From: Larix kaempferi
Lineage: Eukaryota > Streptophyta > Pinopsida > Pinales > Pinaceae
Assembly: GCA_027924585.1 (NCBI GenBank)
Contig: BSBM01000001.1
Location: forward strand, 53,126,501-53,190,500
Direction: 5' to 3'
Length of the DNA stretch: 64,000 nucleotides
Shown here: positions 25,900-38,102 of the stretch, piece after piece
Layout: every line of letters starts with the position of its first letter
How positions within the stretch are numbered: the stretch's first letter is position 1
Notes under the pieces: generated by a model
Told to the model about the DNA's origin: nothing
The model's database searches: none
The model's input: the letters and a program-made list of their open reading frames with translations, nothing else
Program-made: the position numbers and the translations under genes

Positions 25900-27510
25900 A
25901 GTCCGGACCTTTATAGAAGCTCTCTTCTGAATCTCTTAGATATTGAACTAGTGCGGGGTTTGTAAATGGATTCCTAAAGGCTTAGATCGAGACATAATTG
26001 GAGGTTGGAGATGTATGACCTCACGGAATGTGACTTAGAAGGTCCTGGCTAGGAGACTGGTTGGAGTTGTAGCCAGAATGGTTAGGTAGAGCAAACGTAT
26101 TCTTTTAATTGCAGACTCATCCTTGATAACCTTATTTTATTATGAGAAGCCAGTAAATGGGACAAAAAGCTTGTTTCCTAAAGATTGATTTTGCTAAGGC
26201 TTATGACGGGATCAAAGTCACCTAAGTAACTCAGGAATTACTCAGCCAGCTGAAAAATAACAGTATGGTTTGGACTCTGGAAAATCTCAGCATAAAACTT
26301 GGAAAATAAATAAACTCAAAAACTACTAAAAAATCACAAAAAAATTAGAGATTTTTCATTCCATGACATATCCTTGGTTTTGTGTGAAAAAACCAACCAA
26401 GAAAATCTTTAAAATGTCCAATTTAAAAAAACAAAAACTACTTTCAATCTTTGTGAAAACTTTACATGGGGAAGGTGGGTGCACTTGATTTGGCATACCC
26501 TTCACTGTAAAACTTTGTAAATCTTGTTGCCCAATCGATATCTAATGCCAAAATTCAATTAGCTGGTGCTTGGTCGTTTTATATTGATTGAAAATCCCGG
26601 AAAATAGTCCAAATCTGGCTGCAATATGCATGTAGATGTCTCTGCCTGTCAATACTTTTGGGTTTTATGTGATGTTGCTCAAGTATGTGTTGTGCTTGGT
26701 GATTCTTGAGTCTTGAAAAATTTGCCAAGTGTTGGTGGGTTTGACTAAGATTGTCAGAGTTTTAACTTTCTAAGTGAACTCAGCTCATATTTTAGCTGAG
26801 CTGAGTAGACTTGCTGAGTACTTGGATGACTCAACAATTCTTGTAATAATGGATAGGATCAAATGAGACTCTATTCTAGACATGCTCAGTTGGTTATTTT
26901 CAATTTTTTCATGGGCTTTGGTTAAAGGTGCAACTCAGTGGGCTAGTAATGGAGTTGGTTTACATTTTATATTCTACTAGAGAGGGTTGTGCACTTCCCC
27001 TCCTCTTTTGTGTTATTACTACTAATTTTCTTAAATACATCTCATAGGTCACCGGAGCCCATGGCCAATCATAGTCATCAACCTCTTTAGTGGCCAAGAA
27101 ATGCCAAATGTTCACTTTGCAGATGACTCAGCCTTACCTCCTTACTTGACTCAACATCATTAAAGGTGCCATTACGAGCTTCAATATCTTTAGCTCTGCT
27201 TTTGGTGTGAAAGTGAGTGAGCATAAAACAAAATGTTAGGTTGTTGGTTTGGAAACATCTTGAGTAGATCAATCCTTATTGGCGGGTGGTGCTTGATTGA
27301 TCCATAATTTTCTACATAGAATCCTAGTTGGAATTAATGATTCTAAATTCTTCCTTAGATTGGAAAAATTTCTTCTATGTAACCTGCTTTGGTGTAAACC
27401 TGAAGATAAAAATCATCCCCTTTTGGTTGCTTGGTATATTTGCACTTTAGAAAAAGATCAGGGTGGTTTGGGGCTAGTAGACTGTTGTACACAGGTGTAG
27501 TTTTCACAGC
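25900..27510 (+). pseudogene. Degenerate LINE (L1-type) reverse transcriptase
   Basis: Broken by many stops and shifts, but in order on the plus strand are LARRLVGVVARMV (about 26040), KIDFAKAYDGIK (about 26180-26215, the first catalytic aspartate region), TREGCALPPLL (about 26970) and FTLQMTQ / FADDSALP in alternate frames (about 27113-27135). FADDS is the RT catalytic box. FGVKVSEHKTKC (27205-27235) and a later block FLLCNLLWCKPEDKNHPL (about 27380) also match LINE RT order. A decayed non-LTR retrotransposon; no poly(A) tail or target duplication was found. Confidence 0.65.
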
Positions 27511-30090
27511 TGTGTGGGTGATCGAAGTTCTCAATGACACTGTAGACTGAATTTTGCTTAGACACAGTTGTGATTGAAAAGCACAAAGTATTGGAGTTTG
27601 AGGCTCCTTCACAATGATGTGGTTCACAATGCTTTTGATTTTGAAATTATGGTTTCCCTGATGCTGAAGCAAATCTAGAAGTGTGGCAATCATTTTCTAC
27701 TTTCCTCTTTTGGAGATTCTAGGGCCTTTGCAGGGCATAGGATTTTTGGAATATCAAAATTGGGTGTTCCTAGACTTTCTGATAGTTTGTTGGGCTGGAT
27801 CCCTAGGTTGAACCAAAAGGAATTGTGCAAAAAGGTTATAATCTGATGGTATAACATGTGGGAAAGAGAAGAGAGATAATTGGTATTCCTAGAGGGATAC
27901 CTCTTGGAAACTAGTTCTGCTTAGAAAATGCAAATCAATCTCTGGAGTCTGGACCTGGTTAGTATCATCTAGCTAGGATACAGATTTAAAGTAGTCACTT
28001 GTAGAAAAGAGCTAGTCCAGAGAGATTGAATATGGCTTGATTATAAAACCATTAACACAACATCCATGCTCTTTGTAATTGAATGGTACCAAATAAATAG
28101 TGCGATTGATAAGCCTTATCTTGAAAAGGAAAGCTTGGGATGTAGAGACTAGATGGCCCCATAGATCAAATTTATCTAGATATGATGTTGTCTATTAATT
28201 GCCACCTCAAAATGTTAGCAACTTACCTTTGCCAATGAGGGAAGCACACTTAGGAAATACATCAATCTAAATCAAGACCCAGAGATCAAAACTAAAGTGA
28301 GTTGACCCTTGAAGAATGCGGATAGTTTTTGAATAACGATCAATGCTTTAGATGTTGAATGCCAGAAGCAAGTGTCAATGTGACAAACTCCAATGGTGAT
28401 GGGGTCACTGTAACGAGAATTCATTAAAAGAGATTAGAAAAAGGATTGTACAAAAGTTTATGTTTAAGACATAAAACAAATTAGCATCTTTGGCACTAAA
28501 GTGAATGAACAACCCTTAACAAAGAGATGATTATTATGCAGAACTAGCACCATTTTTTTCCATAATGATCGCTTCATCACACAAGCTTTGATATTTTTAG
28601 GTTCAAACCATCGTCTCTTTAAAGAAAGCGTACCAAATACTAAATGATTCTTCTGGAACTTTCTTAAAAGAAAATCAACCTGTATTGGATACAACAAATG
28701 AGACCATGAAGAGTAGAACAAAAGAATGATGAATTCATGTAATCACAGAATTCCACATGGAATGGAAAATACACCTTATCGATGGATCTTCTTGGCATAC
28801 AAAATTAGAGGTACGTGGTTTGAATGGTTGTAGACACAGGCAAGCCATGAATATACTGCTTATATGCAAAGCAAAGGGGTGGTATGGAATAGAGTAGTTG
28901 CATAATCCTAGTGTTAATCATGTAACTAGAAAGATGTCACAAAATCATAGAACTTGTCTATCCTTACAAGCAGTTGCCTGCTTGAATACTACATTATAGC
29001 ATAAATTGAATAATGAGCACATCGGTTTAGATTCAGAAAACAAATCAAAATCACTTCTAGGCCACGGGATGAAGCTACCAAACTTCCCTGGGCTGACAGG
29101 CCTGACATACAAAAATAGTGTATAGTGAGATTAGTTGGCATCATCATTCCGCCAAATCATTGCAGTCAGAAGTTGTTCCATCATTCTCTATTCTTTTCAA
29201 ATCTTTCTTCATAAGATCCTTGAAATTGATTGGTAAGAAAATAGTAGAACTATCAGTGATGTAGAAATTGTTTAGATTTGTCTGCTTGCTGAATTTCATG
29301 ATCATACTTTAGGAGGTTGAGGGGATTATGAGATGTATCATGGATTTGAATTTTGGACAGCTGACTATCTCCTTGAAATATGACCTTTGGACTCGAGGTA
29401 TATTGTAACCTTTTTTTTTTTCTGGATTCATGCCTCGATAATGCAGAGCCTAGGATTTTCTACCATGTTTAAAGGGACACTCACCAAATGACAGTATATT
29501 GTTTTCTTTTTGTGCTCTACTTAGCCTGAGTTTTTTTGGACCATAATAGACTTCCCATGTGGTCATGGGTAATAGTTCATTCTTAGAACCCTTGCTCAAC
29601 CTAGAAATTTCTTAATAATCTGTCACAGATTAGTTTACTTCAAAACTTGTAAACATTTCTAGCTTTAGCACTGCTTTTGTTAAATTGCACTCTTGGTTAT
29701 GACTTGAAATTCAAAGCATGGGAAGTGTCCTTATTCACGTAGATCTGTTCTCTTTTTGTACTACCTATATCCACATAATAAATAGAAAGATATATCCCAA
29801 AAAGGTTTTGTAAGGTTCTAATAATTATCCTATCTTTCCTTGCGTTTTTGAGTCTTGAGCTATTTGAGTGCAAGTAAATGTTCCTGATACATGCACCTAA
29901 ATATTTGGGTCATGGAAAGTCCAAATCCCTACGTTTCCGAGTAGCTCTAGTGGTGCTGCCAATATCTCAGAAATTCAAATTTATGATTATATAGAGGTTA
30001 TGTTTAATCATTTAATCATTTGTTGCAGTTTTTTTTGGCTTGACAAGACTAATGCTCCCATGGATTCTACTAAAAATATACTTTTGGCAG
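27511..30090. other. No gene recognised; probable intron or flank of the RS31-like fragment
   Basis: Stop-rich in all frames apart from short frames. I searched by eye for the first RRM of an RS31 protein and did not find it. A run of T near 29411 and a T-rich tract before 30091 are compatible with intron sequence. Confidence 0.4.
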
Positions 30091-31205
30091 GGTGACCGTG
30101 GAGTTAGACACCAGGAGGAGGGTGTTATGCGACCTGCAAACACAAAACCTACAAAGACACTATTTGTGATCAATTTTGATCCCTTAATAACCAAGGTTAG
30201 AGACCTTGAGAGACATTTTGAGCCATATGGTAAATTATTACATGTGAGGATCAAGAGGAACTTTGCATTTATCCAATGCGAAACACAGGAAGAAGCAACA
30301 AAAGCCTTGGATTGTACACAGATGAGGTATGGGAATATAAATATGATATTATTTTTTTGTTGACATACGGAGATGCATGAAGAACATGTTGGTTTTGGAA
30401 TGTATGTAGACTTCCTCCTAGCTGCATCTCTTGATTGGAACTTTCAATTAGCACTATTAATTGCATAGTCCAGTTGGATAATTGTGAACATATGTTCATA
30501 GGAAAGGGAATATATTTGATTGTTGAGCTGTGAGGCTTCTTTTCATAGCCATATTTTGTCTTTGAACTTTGGTGCCTTGACCATTTTATTTGATTGAATA
30601 TGTATCTGGTGTTAACTTCTATTGTGAATATTAAGTTCTAATGTCAGTCTTTATTTTAATTCCAAACTCTTTTTTAGTAACCAACTTATTCATGCATTAT
30701 TGGTTCAAGCAGCAAATTGTTGGACCGTGTTATTTCAGTGGAGTATGCTATACGTGGTGGTGATGATGACATAAATGGTCAACGGGAAAGCCCAGGATGG
30801 AGAGGTGTCCATGGAAGGCAGTTAATCCCATCTTATGATCGATCCATCAGTCCTATTTATGGCAGGCAGGCAAGAAGGCTTAGTCCTGATTATGGAAGGG
30901 CTCCAAATCCCTTTTACGAGAGATATTGTGGTCCTGTTAATAATAGAATTCACAGTCCTATTTTTGACAGGTATTGCAAGTAATAAAAATATTCCATGGA
31001 TATAATTTAATAGCTATCAGAACTAATGCCTCTAGGATTCACTGTTAATATGGAAATTCTCATTTATCATTGCAGCAGTCATGTCTAATCTTAGACCCAG
31101 GTGAATTAATATCTCTAAAGGTACACTGCTTTTCTAATCGTTTATATATTCTTTTGCGACAGCCACTCACCAGTCATACGGCCAAGGACTGGAAGGATAT
31201 ATTGA
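30091..31205 (+). pseudogene. 3' part of an RS31-like serine/arginine splicing factor gene (three exons)
   Basis: Three exons with GT-AG borders and consistent phase: 30091-30326, 30713-30970 and 31163-31205 (TGA). Exon 1 encodes the second RRM, with RNP-like motifs TLFVINFDP and RNFAFIQCETQEEATKAL, strongly characteristic of the plant RS31/RS40 subfamily. Exon 2 continues with [17 protein letters not shown] and a tail with [13 protein letters not shown] and SPIFD repeats. Exon 3 ends RPRTGRIY. The coding sequence is intact here, but the exons for the first RRM and the start are not seen upstream. RS31 proteins act in spliceosome assembly and alternative splicing in the nucleus. Inside the CACTA-like borders it looks like a captured fragment. 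If the borders are wrong, it could be the 3' end of a real gene with a very long intron. Confidence 0.75.
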
Positions 31206-31805
31206 ACATTGGGAATTTGGAATTTAGATAGTTGTAGAAGACTCAAATATGGAATAAAATGTTTATTGTTCTCATGATTTTTTGAGGAAAGATTATGCTG
31301 CTACTATTTTAAAGAGGAATTTTATGGATTTGATACGGACTATATGTTGGTGTGGTAGATGAAATTTTCCATTAGACTAAGTTTGAAACGGAACCTAATT
31401 TTTAGGTTTATGACCTATCAGACAAGACATACAATGTAATAGAAGGAATTTATTTCCTAATGTCCTTTAGGTGGGATACTGTTGATGTAATATCTTTGTT
31501 GGTATCGAATTTCCGGAATCTTTATGAGCTGAGCACGACATATAAATTGCACAAAGCTTGATCTGGAATCACAGTCTGACTTTAAGAGACAGCATCATCG
31601 ATTTGCTGAATGATATGTGTGCAACTTATCATAGGATGTTGTTGTAGTTTAATTATGGGTTGAAATGAATTTGTAGGTTTGTTGCCTAGTGAGAGTGGGA
31701 AAAGTTCAAATTGTGAAACAAAATTAATCATCTACACTGGTATAAAAACCATTTAATCACGAGATTACATTACATGAGTTCAGAAGATCAGTTGAGTAGG
31801 TTGGA

Positions 31806-32120
31806 TTTGAAGGGCAACAACCACAACCTCCTTCTTCACAAGTGATTTACGTGCCCTTACCTCAGCAACCTCCACTAGCTTCTTTATTAAAAGTGTTTTT
31901 TACACCTTATCCTTAGCAGCCTCTATCAGCACCTTCATCATAGTTGCTTTCTGCATCCTATTCTCAACAACCTCAACCAACACTGTCATCACATGTGCTT
32001 TCTTTAACATATTCTTAGCAGCCAAAACCTATGATTAATGAGAATCTACCTTCCCAAACTATCAATGTGCCTACTATTGCTGGTGTATGGGTCTTGAGAA
32101 TGCCTCCATCATCATCCTTT
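31806..32120 (+). pseudogene. Pro/Gln-rich repeat exon fragment
   Basis: One plus frame reads as degenerate tandem repeats around YSQQPQPTLSSHVLS and LPQQPPLASLL, interrupted by TAG and TAA at places where CAG or CAA would fit. The source gene is unknown. It lies between the RS31-like fragment and the tRNA relic. Confidence 0.4.
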
Positions 32121-32257
32121 ATGGTACAGTTTATCTTTACTTTATGCAAACCAAAGTAGTTATTATGGGCGAGTTCTCTTTGTTTTTTGTTGCAGCATGG
32201 TAGCTTTTAGCACTTATATTACATTATTGACTAGCTTGGAATTCCCCAATTCTGAAA

Positions 32258-32327
32258 GGGTTCTAGCTCAATGGAAGAGCGCCTGCCTTACAAGCAGGAG
32301 GTTGGTGGTTCGATTGCTCCATGCCCT
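32258..32327 (+). tRNA. tRNA-Val (UAC) pseudogene
   Basis: The D-arm region (TAGCTCAATGGAAGAGC) and a perfect 5-bp anticodon stem CCTGC/GCAGG around loop CTTACAA (anticodon TAC) are intact. The T-loop TTCGATT is present, but the T-stem 3' strand (GCTCC) no longer pairs with GGTGG, and the acceptor 3' strand is eroded. B-box-like sequence remains. It is a decayed tRNA or tRNA-derived SINE head rather than a working gene. Confidence 0.6.
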
Positions 32328-32384
32328 ATTGATATTGCAATATTGGTATTTTTAATAAAATATATTTTATTATGATTTATTATG

Positions 32385-33080
32385 TCTATAGAGGGGGTTT
32401 CAAACCATCTTTGTATGTTGCTATGAGGGGGGTTCTAAACCACCTTCATATGTCACTACGAGGGGGGTTTTAAGCCACCTGCATATGTCACTACGAGGGG
32501 GTTTTGAAATTTCCCTTGTATGTTACAATGAGGTGGGTTTAGAACCACCATTGTAGGTTCAAACCCCTCCCTGTAGGTCTCTACAAGGGGGGTTTCAAAC
32601 CGCCTCTATAGGCCTCTACGAGGGGTGTTCCAAACTGCCCCTATAGGCATCTACGAGGGGGGTTCCAAACCACCCCTATAGGCCTCTACGAGGAAGGTTT
32701 CAAACTGCTTCTATAGGCCTCTACGAGGGGGGTTCAAAACCACCCTTATAATCCTCTATGAGGGGGGTTCTAAACTACCCCTATAGGCCTCTACAAGGAG
32801 GGTTCCAAACCGCCCCTATAGGACTATACGAGTGGGGTTCACAACCGCCCCTATAGGCCTCTATGAGGGGGGTTTGAAACCACCCCTATAGTTCTCTACG
32901 AGGGGGGGTTCCAAACCAACCCTGTAGGTTTGTATGAGGGAGCTTATGAGAGGGGTTCACAACCTCCCTCGTAGGTCTCTGTGAAGGGGGATCAAAACCG
33001 CCCCCATAGGTCTCTATGAAGGGGTCTATGAGGGGGGTTTAAAACCACCTCCGTAGACCTCTACGAGGGGGGTCAAAAAC
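32385..33080. repeat. Subterminal tandem array, right end of CACTA-like element
   Basis: About 17 units of 37-42 bp: CTCTACGAGGGGGGTT, a spacer, CAAACCGCCCCTATAGGC. Each unit contains inverted G-run and C-run halves. It is a different sequence from the left array but has the same design. Confidence 0.85.
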
Positions 33081-33149
33081 CGCCCCCAAAAGTCACTTTT
33101 GGGGTCGGTTCCAATATCGTCAAAAACCACCCTTAAAGGGAAAAACTTT

Positions 33150-33248
33150 TAACATTAGTGCCTTTAGGGGCGGTTTTGCCAAACCCCCCCCCCTAAGGTA
33201 AATTTTGGGGGAGGAAGACAACCCCCCCTAAAGGCCAAAAATGTAGTA
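33150..33248. repeat. Right terminus of CACTA-like element
   Basis: CTTTAGGGGCGGTTTTGCC, a C-run, then a C-rich copy and GGCCAAAAATGTAGTA at the end. The reverse complement begins TACTACATTTTTGGCC, resembling a CACTA terminus with one substitution. Confidence 0.55.
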
Positions 33249-33727
33249 TTCAAAAATATATAAGATGCATCAAAACAATCATCTTTGTATTCTTTCATCC
33301 AAGTAGTTAATGAAGTTTCTCCAACATCAATAGAACTAAGCAAGGAGCAAGGAAAATCATGAGTATTCAAGTGACTCAAGTGAACATCATAAGGGAATCC
33401 ATGAAGATATGTATCATTATAAGGTAAAAAGGGATGCTTCTGAAAATGTAAATAATAAGGTGCTCTATTCATGTCATTATCAAAAGGAGAGGTAGGAGTT
33501 TCATACCCCTCATGTGGCACCATTAGAAAAAACCTTTTCACCCAATTTTCATCCCCGATTGATGTGCCTGAAAAAGAAGTAGGGGGTGAGGAATTATGAA
33601 CCAACCTTAAATCTTTACAACCCTTACCCATCGAAATATTTAATTCATCTTCTTCATAATTGGTTGTTCCAACTATTGTGAGATCATGTGCCTCCTCCAA
33701 GGCTTTGTAATTCTCTCCATGATGCAT
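33249..33727 (-). pseudogene. N-terminal part of an unknown ORF split by the CACTA-like element
   Basis: Starts at ATG (33727) and runs open to the transposon junction. The frame then reads into transposon sequence, as expected for an insertion. Together with 9753-9921 it would encode 215 aa. The predicted protein is soluble, rich in His, Asp and Ser, with no membrane segment or domain I recognise. It may be an accessory ORF of an older retroelement. Confidence 0.5.
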
Positions 33728-34696
33728 GTTGGGTGTGTGAGCTATCTCAAAGAAAACACCTAATATTTAATTATCGACCAGGGTTGGTATTCTTAGAGTT
33801 GTGGCAATGTGGCAAAGTATATGCTGAGGTAGAATGGTACCTAAGTTTCGGCTTGTCAAACCTTAGAAATGTTGAATAAAGAAAAGATCGAAAGATCTTT
33901 CAAAATGAAAAACTGAGTCAAACTTCAAAAAGACAACAAATGAACTACTGAATCTAGCTAGACCAACGGATCATAATAGTATCAATTCATACTACTCTAC
34001 TCTATGACTAAATAATGGAAAAGATGAAAACAAATACTGATAAAAAAAGAAAACTACTTTTCAATTCTTCATATTCTAATCTAGGAATTAGAAACAATTG
34101 TAAATCAATTTAGAAACATATCTATGAAATGACTCAATCTGACGATGAATTACATAAACAGAAAACTATATTAATTCAAAGAAAAATGACAAACTATTTA
34201 ATGAATTCAACAACTATTCAAGACTACCCTAAAGCATCTAATTCCATTCTCCTTGATGTTGTACGTCAAATGTAATGGGAAATGGGGTGAATGTATCGTA
34301 ATGAATTTCAAATGTAATAGCAAAACAAAATGGAAGTAAGTCTAATCTGATTATGACAAAGAGATGTAAAATACAAAGAGACCATTTACAAATAAATTTG
34401 AACATTATGACCTATCTTCTATCTATAAGCAAAATAATATGAAACCAATGAAATCTAGAAGCAAGTAGAAAACTTAATAAAGATATTTATTTCTGAACTA
34501 GATTTGGAAACAAGTAGAAAACTTGATAAAGATATTTATGTAGAAGTAAGTAGAAAACTTGATAAAGATATTTAGTTATGAACCAATTTCTATTTCATGA
34601 ACATCTTTATTATATGTGTGAATGTGAAACTGATCCTATGCTTAACTAAGGAATGATCGAAACTTAAAATACTTGGAGAATGAAATTATTAATTCT
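33728..34696. other. Left flank of the Copia-type insertion, no gene seen
   Basis: AT-rich, stop-rich. A short internal duplication (GTAGAAAACTTGATAAAGATA) occurs three times at about 34460-34570. It ends with the target copy ATTCT at 34692-34696. Confidence 0.5.
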
Positions 34697-35256
34697 TGTG
34701 AAAATCCTCACAGCAAGTCTAAGAGATGATGTATACCTCACAAGAGTAATTATGATTAAGCAGGAACATAGAAGAAGAGTAGTCAATGCAGTGTAATGAG
34801 CAACAGAATAATAATATAGTAGAACTCGGATAGAAGCAAAAATACTTCACACACACTAATTCATTAATCACAATATGGAAAAATAAATAGTACAATGCAT
34901 GAGGATTTGAATGCCAAAGGTGGCAATTCGAATTAGCCTTCATGGAGTGATCAAAAGATCACTGGAGTGTCATCGGAGCACAACTAGTAGTCTATCTCAT
35001 CATTGGTGGAGTCATCAATGCACAAGTAACTGTCAACCGTCAGTCAAACTGAGTCTAACTGAGTGTGGTAGGTGTAACTGATTATAACTGGCACATGGAG
35101 ACACTAACTGAATGAAGGAGGATCAGTGGAGGACGCATGAGGAGCTAACTGGAGTCAGAATGGGTAGTCAAGTCTCACTGGAGGTCCATTGGAGTGATAC
35201 AGTCAGTTGAGAGTTAGTATAGCCTTAAATCAAGGAAAGAATTGAAGATAACTGAA
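34697..35256 (-). repeat. 3' LTR, distal segment
   Basis: Matches 55169-55735 of the intact LTR. It is cut at 35256 by the DNA transposon and ends with the TGAA target copy (35253-35256). Confidence 0.92.
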
Positions 35257-35304
35257 GGGTCAGTGCAAGCTAATGAGGGTCACTTTTGGCACGTTAGATG
35301 CAAT
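35257..35304 (+). repeat. Left terminal inverted repeat (48 bp)
   Basis: Begins GGGTCAGTGCAAG, contains ATGAGGGTCACTTT and ends AGATGCAAT. It pairs with the right repeat, 25 of the first 30 bases identical, then has a 9-bp insertion absent on the right. Confidence 0.95.
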
Positions 35305-36150
35305 AGAAAACTGAAAAAGTAGGCATCCCTCAAATTACTTGGTTTTTTTTATTTACTTACGGAAAATATCTTGCATTGAGTAAAAAAGATGAAATGTAGG
35401 AAATTGAATCATGTTTCTGAATATATAAATTTTATGTATTGAAAATTTGCATAGCTATGTCAAGTTTCATTTTTCCTAACAGACACTTTTTATTTTTCAG
35501 GCAAATGATAAGGTATATGTTTTTGTGGGTAGAGCCTTTGAGGGCTTAAATGATGGAATCAAGCTACAAAAATCGCCATGCATGTAGAGAACACATAGCA
35601 CTTGTGCGTCATTATTTTTCGAAAATTAAATTAGTAATTTTCTAATTTTTTTATAATTGTCTAAGTGATCAAACCTCAAAAATAGTACCTCTTTTGTGGG
35701 TAGAACCTTTGAAGGTCTTAATGCAAAAATCTTGAAATGGGTTTTTCATAGAACGTGGAGGTTAGTGTCCTCTTGTGCACCATACAATTTTTTTTTGAAA
35801 TGATTGAGAATTGAAAAAGTTATGGAAGAAACACTAACAATGTGTTTCACGAGTTAAGGAGGTAGGACAGAAAAGAAATTGAAAGAAAATAGGAAAAATT
35901 AATATTTCAAAATAAAAGTTACATATTTGGAATCTGCAGAAAAAATGCTATTTGTGTCTAAGATTTCGTCAAAATTGACTGTGTGTAGCATATTGTAACG
36001 AGTGGCTAAGCACAGGCTTCTCCAGAAACTGGAAGAAATACCCAATTAGCTTTGGTTTTTCATTAACATAGCACAGGTTTGGAATTACCGAAGCAAACTC
36101 CAAAGCATACACATAGGATTATTGTTGACATGTGAGCATGTGACTCGGCC
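35305..36150. other. Left subterminal region, no gene
   Basis: AT-rich. Contains an imperfect tandem duplication of about 170 bp: GTGGGTAGAGCCTTTGAGGG at 35526 and its variant at 35696. Confidence 0.55.
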
Positions 36151-36191
36151 TGTTTAAATTCAAAAATATTGCCGCGCTTTTAGATTTAAAT

Positions 36192-36309
36192 AACGCGTAC
36201 GCGTTATATAACTAAATAACGCGTGCGCGTTATATCAATACTTAACGCGTACGCGTTATATAACTACATAACACGTACGCGTTATATAGTTACAAAACGC
36301 GCTCGCGTT
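36192..36309. promoter_or_regulatory. Left subterminal palindrome array (5 x 14 bp, 26-bp period)
   Basis: Copies start at 36192, 36218, 36244, 36270 and 36296, exactly 26 bp apart. The consensus is the perfect palindrome AACGCGTACGCGTT; single-base variants occur in copies 2, 4 and 5. AT-rich 12-bp spacers separate them. Likely binding sites for the element's own transposase or accessory protein. Confidence 0.9.
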
Positions 36310-36324
36310 ATGCAAATCATAAAA

Positions 36325-36450
36325 TACATGTTTAATACTTGAGAAAGAGGGGGTGTGGAAGTCAAGGGAATTTTTGTTTAATATTTGAGAAGGGGTGGGG
36401 AAGGGTCAAGGAAATCTATGGTTAATATTTAATAGGGGTGGGAAAGGGTC
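36325..36450. repeat. Short tandem repeat, about 45-60 bp unit
   Basis: Three imperfect copies of TTTAATATTTGAGAAGGGG followed by GGGAAGGGTCAAGG. Confidence 0.6.
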
Positions 36451-36459
36451 AAGGGCTTA

Positions 36460-37075
36460 GAAGGATGTTGGAAGCTTGAGTGGGGAGAGATGAAGGGAAT
36501 GAGAACATGATGGGCTATAGGGGGTGAAGGGAAGTGGAGCTTGAGAGCACTATTAGGAGTAGAATAGGTTCTGAAGAGGTATAGGGTTATAAGTTGAAAG
36601 TGAGACTTGAGTGACAAGGGGGAATGGATGGAGGCAAGGGGGATGTGAGAGAGAAATAAAGAATACAAGGGGGGGAGAGACATAGAGCGAGGGAGGGAGA
36701 GGGACAATGGGGAGGAATGGATTTGGAGGGAGTGAGAGATAGATGGGGATAGAACAAAATAAGAGATAGGAAGGGAGGGACAGAAAGTGTTGGTGGGAGA
36801 CATGCAGAGAGTGGTGGCGATGGAGAGAGAGGGAGTGATGGAGAGATTGGGATAGGTTGAGGGAAAGATGAGGGAGGGATAGAAGGTGAGAGACAGGCGA
36901 TGAGAGAGGGAGGGAGAGAAGGTAGGGTGAGGGATGGAGGGAGAAAGTTGGAGATAGATATGGATGGAGGGGGGATGGGTTTGAGAATGGAAAGTGACAT
37001 AATGTGTGTGTATGTGTGTGTGTTTGAGAGAGAGAGAGAGAGAGATTGATGGTTGGGGAGAGAGAGACTAGAGGG
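36460..37075. repeat. Purine-rich (GA) low-complexity tract
   Basis: Over 600 bp, almost all A and G on the plus strand, ending with (GT)n and (GA)n runs. Long frames on either strand are artefacts of composition. Confidence 0.8.
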
Positions 37076-37086
37076 AGTTGTGAGCA

Positions 37087-37158
37087 TCATATTCTCCATC
37101 AGCATCATATTCTTCATCATCATCATCTTCATGACCATCATCGTCATCATCAACATCT

Positions 37159-37189
<31 letters not shown>

Positions 37190-37459
37190 CATATTCCTCA
37201 TCAAATCAACATCTCCATCATCATTATCATCATCATGATCATCATCTAAACATCACCATCACCATCATCATCAACATCTTCATCATCATCACCATCACCA
37301 TCATCATCAAAATCTTCATCGTCATCACCATCACCATCACCATCACCATATTCATCATCATTGTCATCTCTAGGTTCCCCATCAACATCAACATCTCCAT
37401 CATCATCATCTTCTTCATCATCATCATCTTCATCACCATCATCATCATCATCAACATCT

Positions 37460-37490
<31 letters not shown>

Positions 37491-37638
37491 CATCTTCCTT
37501 GAATCAGATCAACATATCCATCATGTCACCATCATCTTCTTCATCATCATCTAAACATCACCATCACCATCACCATCATCATCATCATCATCTTCCTCAT
37601 CAGATCAACATATCCATCATGTCACCATCATCTTCATC

Positions 37639-37676
<38 letters not shown>

Positions 37677-38071
37677 TACCAACACCATCATCATCAACAT
37701 CTTCATCGTCATCACCATCATCATTGGCATCTGTAGGTTCCTCATCAACAACTCCATCATCGTCATCATTGGCATCTGCAGGTTCCTCATCAACATATCC
37801 ATCATCGTCATTTTCTCCATCATCATCACCATCATCACCATCATGATCTTCTGAACATCATCATGATCATCATCTAAACATCACCATCACCATCATCGTC
37901 AACATCTTCATCATCATCGCCATCAGCATCATCATCAAAATCTTCATCGTCATCACCGTCACCATCTTCATCATCATTGTCATCTCTAGGTTCCCCATCA
38001 ACACATCTCCATCATCATCATCTTCTTCATCATCATCATCTTCATCACCGTCATCATCGTCATCAACATCT

Positions 38072-38102
<31 letters not shown>

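Larger units (their letters stand above)
9922..33248. mobile_element. Candidate CACTA-like transposon carrying gene fragments, about 23.3 kb
   Basis: The left end reads CACTAAAACAAAATAGCCC and then TTTAGCGGCGG. The right end, read on the minus strand, is TACTACATTTTTGGCCTTTA followed by a G-rich run. Both match the layout of plant CACTA termini (CACTA, then subterminal CTTTAG-GGCGG repeats). Both ends carry internal tandem arrays with the same GGGGCGGTTT / AAACCCCCC theme. The right terminus has T for the first C, and no matching 3-bp target duplication is visible (AAA on the left, TTC on the right). The open frame restored across the two flanks supports one insertion. No TNP2 transposase was found inside, so it would be non-autonomous. 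The interior holds exons of two splicing-factor genes. Confidence 0.55.

Noticed and set aside
32258-32327. Functional tRNA-Val gene
   Set aside because: T-stem and acceptor stem do not pair.
9919-33251. A clean 3-bp target duplication for the CACTA-like element
   Set aside because: The flanks read AAA and TTC; no match, so the element call rests on termini, arrays and frame restoration only.
36192-36309. Regularly spaced repeats as a CRISPR array
   Set aside because: Units are 14-bp palindromes with 12-bp AT-rich, similar spacers, in a plant transposon, repeated at both ends; no cas genes and spacers are not unique.
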